Assembly: GCA_947561585.1 (NCBI GenBank)
Contig: CANNZV010002307.1
Span: forward strand, 40,293-104,292
Source: Caprella mutica
Lineage: Eukaryota > Arthropoda > Malacostraca > Amphipoda > Caprellidae
Length of the DNA stretch: 64,000 bases
Reading direction: 5' to 3'
This document shows positions 13,370 to 27,350 of this stretch, in pieces. The translations under genes and the position numbers were made by a program. Each line of letters begins with the position of its first letter. Position 1 is the first letter of the stretch. The notes under the pieces were generated by a model. It searched no databases. It had not been told where the DNA came from and saw nothing but the letters and a program-made list of their open reading frames with translations.

Positions 13370-16300
13370 AAAGGATCTTAGATCTATTTACAGCAAAAGA
13401 TCTATCTACAGTAAAGGATCTATCGACTAAAAGGATATATCTACAGCAAAGGATCTATCTACAACAAAGAATCTATCTACAGCAAAGGATCTATTTACAG
13501 CGAAGGATGGATCTACAGCAAAGGATCTATCTACAGCAAAGGATCTATCTACAGCAAAGGATCTATCTACAGTCAAGGATATATTTACTGCAACGGATCT
13601 ATCTTCAGCAGAGGATCAATCTACAGTTAAGGATCTATCTTCAGCAAAGGATCTATCTACAGCAAAGGATCTATATAAAGCCAATGATTTATCTATAACA
13701 AAGGATCTATTTACAGCAGGGGAACTTTATACAGCAAAGGATCTATCTACAGCAAACGATCTATCTACAGCAAAGTAATCTATCTACAGTGAGGGATCTA
13801 TCTACAGCAAAGAATCTATCTACACCAAAGGATCTTTCTACAGCAAAGGATCTATCTACAGTAAAGGATCTATTTACAGCAAAGGATCTATTTACAGTAA
13901 AGGATCTATCTACAGCAAAGTATCTATCTAAGACAAACGTTTTATCTACAGCAAAGGAGCTATCTACAGCTAAGGATCCATCTACAGCAAAGGATCTATC
14001 AACAGTAAAGGATCTATCTACTGCAAAGGATCTATATATAGCAAAGGATCTATCTACAGCAAAGGATCTATTTACAGCAAAGGATCTATCTACAGCAAAG
14101 GATCTATCTACAGCAAATGATCTATCTACAGCAAAGGATATTTCTACAGTGAAGGAGCTCTATACAGCCAAAGAAACCATTCACAGCATTAATCTATCTA
14201 CAGCAAAGTGATCTATCAACAGTAAGGGTTATATCTACAGCAAAGAATCTGTCTTCAGCAAACGATCTATCTACAGCAAAGGATCTATCTACAGCAAAGG
14301 ACCTATCTACAGTAAGGGATCTATCTACAGCAAATAATCTATCTACAGCAAAGTGATCTATATACAGTAAGGGATCTATCTACAGCAAAGAATCTATCTA
14401 CACCAAAGGATCTATCTACAGCGAAAAATCTGTCAACAGCAAAGGATCTATCTACTGCAAAGGATCAATTTACAGCAGAAGATCTTTCTACAGCAGAGGA
14501 TCTTTCAACAGAAAAGGATCTCTATACAGCAAAGGATCTATTTACAGTATGGGATCTATCTACAACAAAGGTTTTATCTACAGTAAAGGATCTATCTACA
14601 GAAAATGATCTACCTACAGAAAAGGATTTATCTACAGCAAAGGATCTATCTACAGCAAAGGATCTATCTACAGCAAAGGATCTATCTACAGCAAAGGATC
14701 TATCTACGGCAAAGGATCTATCTACGGCGAAGGATTTATTTATTTATTTATAGCAAAGGATCTTAGATCTATTTACAGCAAAGGATCTATCTACAGTAAA
14801 GGATCTATCGACTAAAAGGATATATCTACAGTAAAGCATCTATTTACAACAAAGAATCTATCTACAGCAAAGAATCTATCTACAGTAAAGGATCTATCTA
14901 CAATAAAGGATCTATCTACAGCAAAGGATCTAACTACTACAAGGGATATATCTAAAGTAAAGGATCTATCTACTGCAAAGGATCTATCTACAGCAAAGGA
15001 TCCATCTACAGCAAAGGATCTATTTATAGCGGAGAATCTTTCTACCACAAAGGATTTAATACAGCAAAGGATCTTTCTTCAGCAAAGGATCTATCTACAG
15101 CAAATGATCTATCTACAGCAAAGGATCTATTTAAAGCGGAGAATCTTTCTACCACAAAGGATTTAATACAGCAAAGGATCTTTCTTCAGCAAAGGATCTA
15201 TCTACAGCAAAGTATCTATCTACAGCAAAGGATCTATCTACAGCAAAGGACCTATCTGGAGTAGGGGATCTATTTACAGCGAAGGATCAATCTACAGCAA
15301 AGGATGTATCTACAGCAAAGGATCTATTTACAGCATAGGATCCATCTACAGCAAATGATCTATCTACAGTAAGGGATCTTTTGGCAGCGAAGGATCAATC
15401 TACAGCAAAGTATCTATTTACAGCGAAGGATGGATCTACAGCAAAGGATCTATCTACAGCAAAGGATCTATCTACAGCAAAGGATCTATCTACAGTCAAG
15501 GATATATTTACTGCAACGGATCTATCTTCAGCAGAGGATCAATCTACAGTTAAGGATCTATCTTCAGCAAAGGATCTAACTACAGCAAAGGATCTATATA
15601 AAGCCAATGATTTATCTACAACAAAGGATCTATTTACAGCAGGGGAACTTTATACAGCAAAGGATCTATCTACAGCAAACGATCTATCTACAGCAAAGTA
15701 ATCTATCTACAGTAAGGGATCTATCTACAGCAAAGAATCTATCTACACCAAAGGATCTTTCTACATCGCAGGATCTGTCAACAGCAGAAGATCTATCTAC
15801 AGTAAATGATCTATTTACAGCAAAAGATCTATCTACAGCAAAGGTTCTATCTTTAGTAAAGGATCTATCTACAGCAAAGTATCTATCTAAGACAAACGAT
15901 TTATCTACAGCAAAGGAGCTATCTACAGCTAAGAATCCATCTACAGCAAAGGATCTATCTACAGTAAAGGATCTATCTACTACAAAGGATCCATCTATAG
16001 CAAAGGATCTATCTACAGCAAAGGATCTATCTACAGCAAAGGATCTATCTACAGCAAATGATCAATCTACAGCAAAGGATATTTCTACAGTGAAGGAGCT
16101 CTATACAGCCAAAGAATCCATTCACAACAAAAATCTGTCTACAGCAAAGTGATCTATCTATAGTAAGGGATATATCTACAGCAACGAATCAATCTTCAGC
16201 AAACAATCTATCTACAGCAAAGGATCTATCTACAGCAAAGGACCTATCTACAGCAAAGGACCTATCTACAGCAAATAATCTATCTACAGCAAAGTGATCT

Positions 16301-19300
16301 ATCTACAGTAAGGGATCTATCTACAGCAAAGAATCTATCTACAGTAAAGGATCTATCTACAGTAAAGGATCTATCTACAGCAAAGGATCTACCTACAGTA
16401 AAGGATCTATCGACTAAAAGGATATATCTACAGCAGAGGATCTTTCTACAACAAAGAATCTATCTACAGCAAAGAATCTATCTACAGTAAAGGATCTATC
16501 TACAGTAAAGGATCTATCAACAGCAAAGGATCTATCTACAGCAAAGGATCTAACTACTACAAGGGATATATCTACAGTAAAGGATCTATCAACAGCAAAG
16601 GATCTATCTACAGCAAAGGATCCATCTACAGCAAAGGATCTTTTTATAGGGGAGAATCTCTCTACCACAAAGGATTTAATACAGCAAAGGATCTAACTAC
16701 TACAAGGGATATATCTACAGTAAAGGATCTATCTACTACAAAGGATCTATCTATAGCAAAGGATCTATCTACAGCAAAGGATCTATCTACAGCAAAGGAT
16801 CTATCTACAGCAAAGGATCTATCTACAGCAAATGATCAATCTACAGCAAAGGATATTTCTACAGTGAAGGAGCTCTATACAACCAAAAAATCCATTCACA
16901 GCAAAAATATATCTACAGCAAAGTGATCTATCTACAGTAAGGGATATATCTACAGCAAAGAATCTATCTTCAGCAAACGATCTATCTACAGCAAAGGATC
17001 TATCTACAGCAAAGGACTTATCTACAGTAAGGGATCTATCTACAGCAAATAATCTATCTACAGCAAAGTGATCTATCTACAGTAAGGGATCTATCTACAG
17101 CAAAGAATCTATCTACATCAAAGGATCTATCTACAGCGAAAAATCTGTCAACAGCAAAGGATCTATCTACTGCAAAGGATCAATTTACAGCAAAAGATCT
17201 TTCTACAGCAGAGAATCTTTCTACAGAAAAGGATCTCTCCACAGCAAAGGATCTATTTACAGTATGGGATCTATCTACAACAAAGTTTTTATCTACAGTA
17301 AAGGATCTATCTACAGAAAAGGATCAATCTACAGAAAAGGATTTATCTACAGCAAAGGATCTATCTACAGCAAAGGATCTATCTACGGCAAAGGATCTAT
17401 CTACGGCGAAGGATTTATTTTTTTTATTTATAGAAACGGATCTTAGATCTATTTACAGGAAAGGATCTACCTACAGTAAAGGATCTATCGACTAAAAGGA
17501 TATATATACAGCAAAGGATCTATCCACAACAAAGAATCTATCTACAGCAAAGAATCTATCTACAGTAAAGGATCTATCTAGAGTAAAGGATCTATCTACA
17601 GCAAAGGATCTATCTACAGCAAAGGTTCTAACTACTACAAGGGATATATCTACAGTAAAGGATCTATCAACAGCAAAGGATCTATCTACAGCAAAGGATC
17701 CATCTACAGCAAAGGATCTATTTATAGCGGAGAATCTTTCTACCACAAAGGATTAAATACAGTAAGGGATCTTTTTGCAGCGAAGGATCAATCTACAGCA
17801 AAGGATCTATTTACAGCGAAGGATGGATCAACAGCAAAGGATCTATCTACAGCAAAGGATCTTTCTTCAGAAAAGGATCTATCTACAGCAAATGATCTAT
17901 CTACAGCAAAGGATCTATTTATAGCGGAGAATCTTTCTAGCACAAAGGATTAAATACAGTAAGGGATCTTTTTGCAGCGAAGGATCAATCTACAGCAAAG
18001 GATCTATTTACAGCGAAGGATGGATCTACAGCAAAGGATCTATCTACAGCAAAGGATCTATCTACAGCAAAGGATCTATCTACAGTCAAGGATATATTTA
18101 CTGCAACGGATCTATCTTCAGCAGAGGATCAATCTACAGTTAAGGATCTATCTTCAGCAAAGGATCTATCTACAGCAAAGAATCTATCTACACCAAAGGA
18201 TCTTTCTACATCGCAGGATCTGTCAACAGCAAAAGATCTATCTACAGTAAATGATCTATCTACAGCAAAGTATCTATCTAAGACAAACGATTTATCTACA
18301 GCAAAGGAGCTATCTACAGCTAAGAATCCATCTACAGCAAAGGATCTATCTACAGTAAAGGATCTATCTACTGCAAAGGATCTATCTATAGCAAAGGATC
18401 TATCTACAGCAAAGGATCTATCTACAGCAAAGGATCTATCTACAGCAAATAATCAATCTACAGCAAAGGATATTTCTACAGTGAAGGAGCTCTATACAAC
18501 CAAAAAATCCATTCACAGCAAAAATATATCTACAGCAAAGTGATCTATCTACAGTAAGGGATATATCTACAGCAAAGAATCTATCTTCAGCAAACGATCT
18601 ATCTACAGCAAAGGATCTATCTACAGCAAAGGACCTATCTACAGTAAGGGATCTATCTACAGCAAATAATCTATCTACAGCAAAGTGATCTATCTACAGT
18701 AAGGGATCTATCTACAGCAAAGAATCTATCTACATCAAAGGATCTATCTACAGCGAAAAATCTGTCAACAGCAAAGGATCTATCTACTGCAAAGGATCAA
18801 TTTACAGCAAAAGATCTTTCTACAGCAGAGAATCTTTCTACAGAAAAGGATCTCTCTACAGCAAAGGATCTATTTACAGTATGAGATCTATCTACAACAA
18901 AGGTTTTATCTACAGTAAAGGATCTATCTACAGAAAAGGATCTATCTACAGCAAAGGATCTATCTAAGGCAAAGGATCTATCTACGGCGAAGGATTTATT
19001 TATTTATTTATAGAAAAGGATCTTAGATCTATTTACAGCAAAGGATCTACCTACAGTAAAGGATCTATCGACTAAAAGGATATATATACAGCAAAGGATC
19101 TATCCACAACAAAGAATCTATCTACAGCAAAGAATCTATCTACAGTAAAGGATCTATTTAGAGTAAAGGATCTATCTACAGCAAAGGATCTATCTACAGC
19201 AAAGGATCTAACTACTACAAGGGATATATCTACAGTAAAGGATCTATCAACAGCAAAGGATCTATCTACAGCAAAGGATCCATCTACAGCAAAGGATCTA

Positions 19301-20890
19301 TTTATAGCGGAGAATCTTTCTACCACAAAGGATTAAATACAGTAAGGGATCTTTTTGCAGCGAAGGATCAATTTACAGAAAAGGATTTATCTACAGCAAA
19401 GGATCTATCTACAGCAAAGGATCTATCTAAGGCAAAGGATCTATCTACGGCGAAGGATTTATTTATTTATTTATAGAAAAGGATCTTAGATCTATTTACA
19501 GCAAAGGATCTACCTACAGTAAAGGATCTATCGACTAAAAGGATATATATACAGCAAAGGATCTATCCACAACAAAGAATCTATCTACAGCAAAGAATCT
19601 ATCTACAGTAAAGGATCTATTTAGAGTAAAGGATCTATCTACAGCAAAGGATCTATCTACAGCAAAGGATCTAACTACTACAAGGGATATATCTACAGTA
19701 AAGGATCTATCAACAGCAAAGGATCTATCTACAGCAAAGGATCCATCTACAGCAAAGGATCTATTTATAGCGGAGAATCTTTCTACCACAAAGGATTAAA
19801 TACAGTAAGGGATCTTTTTGCAGCGAAGGATCAATCTACAGCAAAGGATCTATTTACAACAAAGAATCTATCTACAGCAAAGAATCTATCTACAGTAAAG
19901 GATCTATCTAGTGTAAAGGATCTATCTACAGCAAAGGATCTATCTACAGCAAAGGATCTAACTACTACAAGGGATATATCTACAGTAAAGGATCTATCAA
20001 CAGCAAAGGATCTATCTACAGCAAAGGATCCATCTACAGCAAAGGATCTATTTATAGCGGAGAATCTTTCTACCACAAAGGATTTAATACAGCAAAGGAT
20101 CTTTCTTCAGAAAAGGATCTATCTACAGCAAATGATCTATCTACAGCAAAGGATCTATTTATAGCGGAGAATCTTTCTACCACAAAGGATTTAATACAGT
20201 AAGGGATCTTTTTGCAGCGAAGGATCAATCTACAGCAAAGGATCTATTTACAGCGAAGGATGGATCTACAGCAAAGGATCTATCTACAGCAAAGGATCTA
20301 TCTACAGTCAAGGACATATTTACTGCAACGGATCTATCTTCAGCAGAGGATCAATCTATAGTTAAGGATCTATCTTTAGCAAAGGATCTATCTACAGCAA
20401 AGGATCTATATTAACCCAATGATTTATCTACAACAAACGATCTATTTACAGCAGGGGAACTTTATACAGCAAAGGATCTATCTACAGCAAAGTAATCTAT
20501 CTACAGCAAAGTAATCTATCTACAGTAAGGGATCTATCTACAGCAAAGAATCTATCTACACCAAAGGATCTTTCCACATCGCAGGATCTGTCAACAGCAA
20601 AGGATCTATCTACAGTAAATGATCTATCTACAGCAAAGGATCTATCTACAGCAAAGGATCTATCTACAGCTAAGGATCTATCTACAGTATCTATCTACAG
20701 CAAAGGATCTATCTACGGCAAATAATCTATCTACGGCAAAAGATTTATTTATTTATTTATAGCAAAGGATCTTAGATCTATTTACAAAAAAAGATCTATC
20801 TACAGTAAAGGATCTATCGACTAAAAGGATATATCTACAGCAAAGGATCTATCTACAACAAAGAATCTATCTACAGCAAAGGATCTATTT
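13370..20890. repeat. Large satellite duplication, copy 2 (offset 13148)
   Basis: This is the second copy of the block at 220-7740. The sequences of variant monomers, including the rare ones, follow each other in the same order. After about 20890 the two copies part: copy 1 continues with GCGTAGGATGG near 7747, while copy 2 has GCGAAGGATGG followed by different monomers. Near-identity over kilobases suggests either a recent duplication or an assembly artefact. Confidence 0.85.
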
Positions 20891-21480
20891 ACAGCGAAGG
20901 ATGGATCTACAGCAAAGGATCTATCTACAGCAAAGGATCTATCTACAGCAAAGGATCTATCTACAGTCAAGGATATATTTACTGCAACGGATCTATCTTC
21001 AGCAGAGGATCAATCTACAGTTAAGGATCTATCTTCAGCAAAGGATCTATCTACAGCAAAGGATCTATATAAAGCCAATGATTTATTTATAACAAAGGAT
21101 CTATTTACAGCAGGGGAACTTTATACAGCAAAGGATCTATCTACAGCAAACGATCTATCTACAGCAAAGTAATCTATCTACAGTGAGGGATCTATCTACA
21201 GCAAAGAATCTATCTACACCAAAGGATCTTTCTACAACAAAGGATCTATCTACAGTAAAGGATCTATTTACAGCAAAGGATCTATTTACAGTAAAGGATC
21301 TATCTACAGCAAAGTATCTATCTAAGACAAACGTTTTATCTACAGCAAAGGAGCTATCTACAGCTAATGATCCATCTACAGCAAAGGATCTATCTACAGT
21401 AAAGGATCTATCTACTGCAAAGGATCTATATATAGCAAAGGATCTATCTACAGCAAAGGATCTATTTACAGCAAAGGATC
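20350..21480. repeat. Satellite segment duplicated at 23756-24886 (offset 3406)
   Basis: The rare variant TCTTTAGCAAAGG lies at 20373 here and 3406 bp later, and the ATATTAACCCAATG variant near 20407 recurs near 23813. The order of monomers is then shared up to about 21480, where this copy lacks one monomer (18 bp) relative to the other. Confidence 0.7.
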
Positions 21481-24400
21481 TATCTACAGCAAATGATCTA
21501 TCTACAGCAAAGGATATTTCTACAGTGAAGGAGCTCTATACAGCCAAAGAAACCATTCACAGCAAAAATCTATCTACTGCAAAGGATCAATTTACAGCAA
21601 AAGATCTTTCTACAGCAGAGGATCTTTCTACAGAAAAGGATCTCTCTAAAGCAAAGGATCTATTTACAGTATGGGATCTATCTACAACGAAGGTTTTATC
21701 TACAGTAAAGGATCTATCTACAGAAAAGGATCTATCTACAGAAAAGGATTTATCTACAGCAAAAGATCTATCTACAGCAAAGGATCTATCTACAGCAAAG
21801 GATCTATCTACGGCAAAGGATCTATCTACGGCAAAGGATCTATCTACGGCAAAGGATTTATTTATTTATTTATAGCAAAGGATCTTAGATCTATTTACCG
21901 CAAAGGATCTATCTACAGTAAAGGATCTATCGACTAAAAGGATATATCTACAGCAAAGGATCTATCTACAACAAAGAATCTATCTACAACAAACGATTTA
22001 TCTACAGAAAAGGATCTATCTACAGCTAAGGATCCATCTACAGCAAAAGATCTATCTACAGTAAAGAATCTATCTACTGCGAAGGATCTATCTACAGCAA
22101 AGGATCTATCTACAGCAAAGGATCTATCTACAGCAAAGGATCTCTCTAAGACAAACGATTTATCTACAGCAAAGGAGCAATCTACAGCTAAGGATCCATC
22201 TACAGCAAAGGATCTATCTACAGTAAAGGATCTATCTACTACAAAGGATCTATCTATAGCAAAGGATCTATCTACAGCAAAGGATCTATCTACAGCAAAG
22301 GATCTATCTACAGCAAATGATCAATCTACAGCAAAGGATATTTCTACAGTGAAGGAGCTCTATACAACCAAAGAATCCATTCACAGCAAAAATATATCTA
22401 CAGCAAAGTGATCTATCTACAGTAAGGGATATATCTACAGCAAAGAATCTATTTTCAGCAAACGATCTATCTACAGCAAAGGATCTATCTACAGCAAAGG
22501 ACCTATCTACAGTAAGGGATCTATCTACAGCAAATAATCTATCTACAGCAAAGTGATCTATCTACAGTAAGGGATCTATCTACAGCAAAGAATCTATCTA
22601 CATCAAAGGATCTATCTACAGCGAAAAATCTGTCAACAGCAAAGGATCTATCTACTGCAAAGGATCAATTTACATCAAAAGATCTTTCTACAGCAGAGGA
22701 TCTTTCTACAGAAAAGGATCTCTCTAAAGCAAAGGATCTATTTACAGTATGGGATCTATCTACAACAAAGGTTTTTTCAACAGTAAAGGATCTATCTACA
22801 GAAAAGGATCAATCTACAGAAAAGGATTTATCTACAGCAAAGGATCTATTTACAGCAAAGGATCTATCTACGGCAAAGGATCTATCTACGGCGAAGGATT
22901 TATTTATTTATTTATAGCAAAGGATCTTAGATCTATTTACAGCAAAGGATCTACCTACAGTAAAGGATCTATCGACTAAAAGGATATATCTACAGAAAAG
23001 GATCAATCTACAGCAAAGAATCTATCTACAGTAAAGGATCTATCTAGAGTAAAGGATCTATCTACAGCAAAGGATCTATCTACAGCAAAGGATCTAACTA
23101 CTACAAGGGATATATCTATAGTAAAGGATCTATCAACAGCAAAGGATCCATCTACAGCAAAGGATCTATTTATAGCGGAGAATCTTTCTACCACAAAGGA
23201 TTTAATACAGCAAAGGATCTTTCTTCAGAAAAGGATCTATCTACAGCAAATGATCTATCTACAGCAAAGGATCTATTTATAGCGGAGAATCTTTCTACCA
23301 CAAAGGATTTAATACAGTAAGGGATCTTTTTGCAGCGAAGGATCAATCTACAGCAAAGGATCTATTTACAGCGAAGGATGGATCTACAGCAAAGGATCTA
23401 TCTACAGTGAAGGATCTATCTACTGCAAAGGATCTGTCTACAGCAAAGGATCTATCTACAACAAAGAGTCTATCTACAGAAAAGAATTTATGTTCAGCAA
23501 AAAATCTATCTACAGCAAAGGATCTATTTACAGCAAAGGATCAATCTACAGCAAAGGATCAATCAACAGCAAAGAATCTATCTACAGTAAAGGGAATATA
23601 GACAGCAAAGGATCCATCTACAGTTAAGGATTTATCAACAGCAAAGGATCTATCTACAGCAAAAGATCTATTTACAGCAAAAGCTCTATCTAGAGCAAAG
23701 GATTTATCTACAGCAAAGGATCTATCTACAGGAAAGGATCTATCTACAGCAAAGGATCTATCTACAGTTAAGGATCTATCTTTAGCAAAGGATCTATCTA
23801 CAGCAAAGGATCTATATTAACCCAATGATTTATCTACAACAAACGATCTATTTACAGCAGGGGAACTTTATACAGCAAAGGATCTATCTACAGCAAAGTA
23901 ATCTATCTACAGCAAAGTAATCTATCTACAGTAAGGGATCTATCTACAGCAAAGAATCTATCTACACCAAAGGATCTTTCCACATCGCAGGATCTGTCAA
24001 CAGCAAAGGATCTATCTACAGTAAATGATCTATCTACAGCAAAGGATCTATCTACAGCAAAGGATCTATCTACAGCAAAGGATCTATCTACAGTATCTAT
24101 CTACAGCAAAGGATCTATCTACGGCAAAGAATCTATCTACGGCAAAAGATTTATTTATTTATTTATAGCAAAGGATCTTAGATCTATTTACAAAAAAAGA
24201 TCTATCTACAGTAAAGGATCTATCGACTAAAAGGATATATCTACAGCAAAGGATCTATCTACAACAAAGAATCTATCTACAGCAAAGGATCTATTTACAG
24301 CGAAGGATGGATCTACAGCAAAGGATCTATCTACAGCAAAGGATCTATCTACAGCAAAGGATATATCTACAGTCAAGGATATATTTACTGCAACGGATCT

Positions 24401-25684
24401 ATCTTCAGCAGAGGATCAATCTACAGTTAAGGATCTATCTTCAGCAAAGGATCTATCTACAGCAAAGGATCTATATAAAGCCAATGATTTATTTATAACA
24501 AAGGATCTATTTACAGCAGGGGAACTTTATACAGCAAAGGATCTATCTACAGCAAACGATCTATCTACAGCAAAGTAATCTATCTACAGTGAGGGATCTA
24601 TCTACAGCAAAGAATTTATCTACACCAAAGGATCTTTCTACAACAAAGGATCTATCTACAGTAAAGGATCTATTTACAGCAAAGGATCTATTTACAGTAA
24701 AGGATCTATCTACAGCAAAGTATCTATCTAAGACAAACGTTTTATCTACAGCAAAGGAGCTATCTACAGCTAATGATCCATCTACAGCAAAGGATCTATC
24801 TACTGTAAAGGATCTATCTACTGCAAAGGATCTATATATAGCAAAGGATCTATCTACAGCAAAGGATCTATTTACAGCAAAGGATCTATCTACAGCAAAG
24901 GATCTATCTACAGCAAATAATCTATCTACAGCAAAGGATATTTCTACAGTGAAGGAGCTCTATACAGCCAAAGAAACCATTCACAGCAAAAATCTATCTA
25001 CAGCAAAGTGATCTATCTACAGTAAGGGTTATATCTACAGCAAAGAATCTATCTTCAGCAAACGATCTATCTACAGCAAAGGATCTATCTACAGCAAAGG
25101 ACCTATCTACAGTAAGGGATCTATCTACAGCAAATAATCTATCTACAGCAAAGTGATCTATCTACAGTAAGGGATCTATCTACAGCAAAGAATCTATCTA
25201 CACCAAAGGATCTATCTACAGCGAAAAATCTGTCAACAGCAAAGGATCTATCTACTGCAAATGATCAATTTACAGCAGAAGATCTTTCTACAGCAGAGGA
25301 TCTTTCAACAGAAAAGGATCTCTCTACAGCAAAGGATCTATTTACAGTATGGGATCTATCTACAACAAAGGTTTTATCTACAGTAAAGGATCTATCTACA
25401 GAAAATGATCTACCTAAAGAAAAGGATTTATCTACAGCAAAGGATCTATCTACAGCAAAGGATCTATCTACAGCAAAGGATCTATCTACAGCAAAGGATC
25501 TATCTACGTTAAAGGATCTATCTACGGCGAAGAATTTATTTATTTATTTATAGCAAAGGATCTTAGATCTATTTACAGCAAAGGATCTATCTACAGTAAA
25601 GGATCTATCGACTAAAAGGATATATCTACAGTAAAGGATCTATTTACAACAAAGAATCTATCTACAGCAAAGAATCTATCTACA

Positions 25685-27350
25685 GTAAAGGATCTATCTA
25701 CTGCAAGGTATCTATCTACAGCAAAGGATCCATCTACAGCGAAGGATCTATTTATAGCGGAGAATCTTTCTACCACAAAGGATTTAATACAGCAAAGGAT
25801 CTTTCTTCAGCAAAGGATCTATCTACAGCAAATGATCTATCTACAGAAAAGGATCTATTTATAGCGGAGAATCTTTCTACCACAAAGGATTTAATACAGC
25901 ATGGATCTTTCTTCAGCAAAGGATCTATCTACAGCAAAGTATCTATCTACAGCAAAGGATCTATCTACAGCAAAGGACCTATCTGGAGTAAGGGATCTAT
26001 TTACAGCGAAGGATCAATCTACAGCAAAGGATGTATCTACAGCAAAGGATCTATTTACAGCATAGGATCCATCTACAGCAAATGATCTATCTACAGTAAG
26101 GGATCTTTTGGCAGCGAAGGATCAATCTACAGCAAAGGATCTATTTACAGCGAAGGATGGATCTACAGCAAAGGATCCATCTACAGCAAAGGATCTATCT
26201 ACAGCAAAGGATCTATCTACAGTCAAGGATATATTTACTGCAACGGATCTATCTTCAGCAGAGGATCAATCTACAGTTAAGGATCTATCTTCAGCAAAGG
26301 ATCTATCTACAGCAAAGGATCTATATAAAGCCAATGATTTATCTACAACAAAGGATCTATTTACAGCAGGGGAGCTTTATACAGCAAAGGATCTATTTAC
26401 AGCAAACGATCTATCTACAGCAAAGTAATCTATCTACAGTAAGGGATCTATCTACAGCAAAGAATCTATCTACACCAAAGGATCTTTCTACATTGCAGGA
26501 TCTATCAACAGCAAAAGATCTATCTACAGTAAATGATCTATCTACAGCAAAGGATCTATCTACAGCAAAGGATCTATCTACAGTAAAGGATCTATCTACA
26601 GCAAAGTATCTATCTAAGACAAACGATTTATCTACAGCAAAGGAGCTATCTACAGCTAAGAATCCATCTACAGCAAAGGATCTATCTTCAGCAAACGATC
26701 TATCTACAGCAAATGATCTATCTACAGCAAAGGACCTATCTACAGCAAAGGACCTATCTACAGCAGATAATCTATCTACAGCAAAGTGATCTATCTACAG
26801 TAAGGGATCTATCTACAGTAAAGAATCTATCTACACCAAAGGATCTATCTACAGCGAAAAATCTGTCAACAGCAAAGGATCTATCTACTGCAAAGGATCA
26901 ATTTACAGCAGAAGATCTTTCTACAGCAGAGGATCTTTCTACAGAAAAGGATCTCTCTACAGCAAAGGATCTATTTACAGTATGGGATCTATCTACAACG
27001 AAGGTTTTATCTACAGTAAAGGATCTATCTACAGAAAAGGATCTATCTACAGAAAAGGATTTATCTACAGCAAAAGATCTATCTACAGCAAAGGATCTAT
27101 CTACAGCAAAGGATCTATCTACGGCAAAGGATCTATCTACGGCAAAGGATCTATCTACGGCAAAGGATTTATTTATTTATTTATAGCAAAGGATCTTAGA
27201 TCTATTTACCGCAAAGGATCTATCTACAGTAAAGGATCTATCGACTAAAAGGATATATCTACAGCAAAGGATCTATCTACAACAAAGAATCTATCTACAA
27301 CAAACGATTTATCTACAGAAAAGGATCTATCTACAGCTAAGGATCCATCT
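25685..27350. repeat. Satellite segment duplicated at 27803-29468 (offset 2118)
   Basis: The unusual junction variant ACAGCATGGATC (ATGGATC at 25901 and 28019) and all landmarks up to the TCGACTAAAA block near 27240/29358 are shared at an offset of 2118 bp. The copies are near-tandem, separated by about 450 bp of unrelated monomer order. Edges are approximate. Confidence 0.7.

Noticed and set aside
21183..21875. Longest satellite reading frame (230 codons, DLSTAK repeats) and all similar frames on both strands as genes
   Set aside because: The monomer is open in four frames, frames overlap each other on both strands, many begin with non-ATG codons, and stops come from random monomer variants. 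No signal peptide, non-repeat domain or gene structure is visible.
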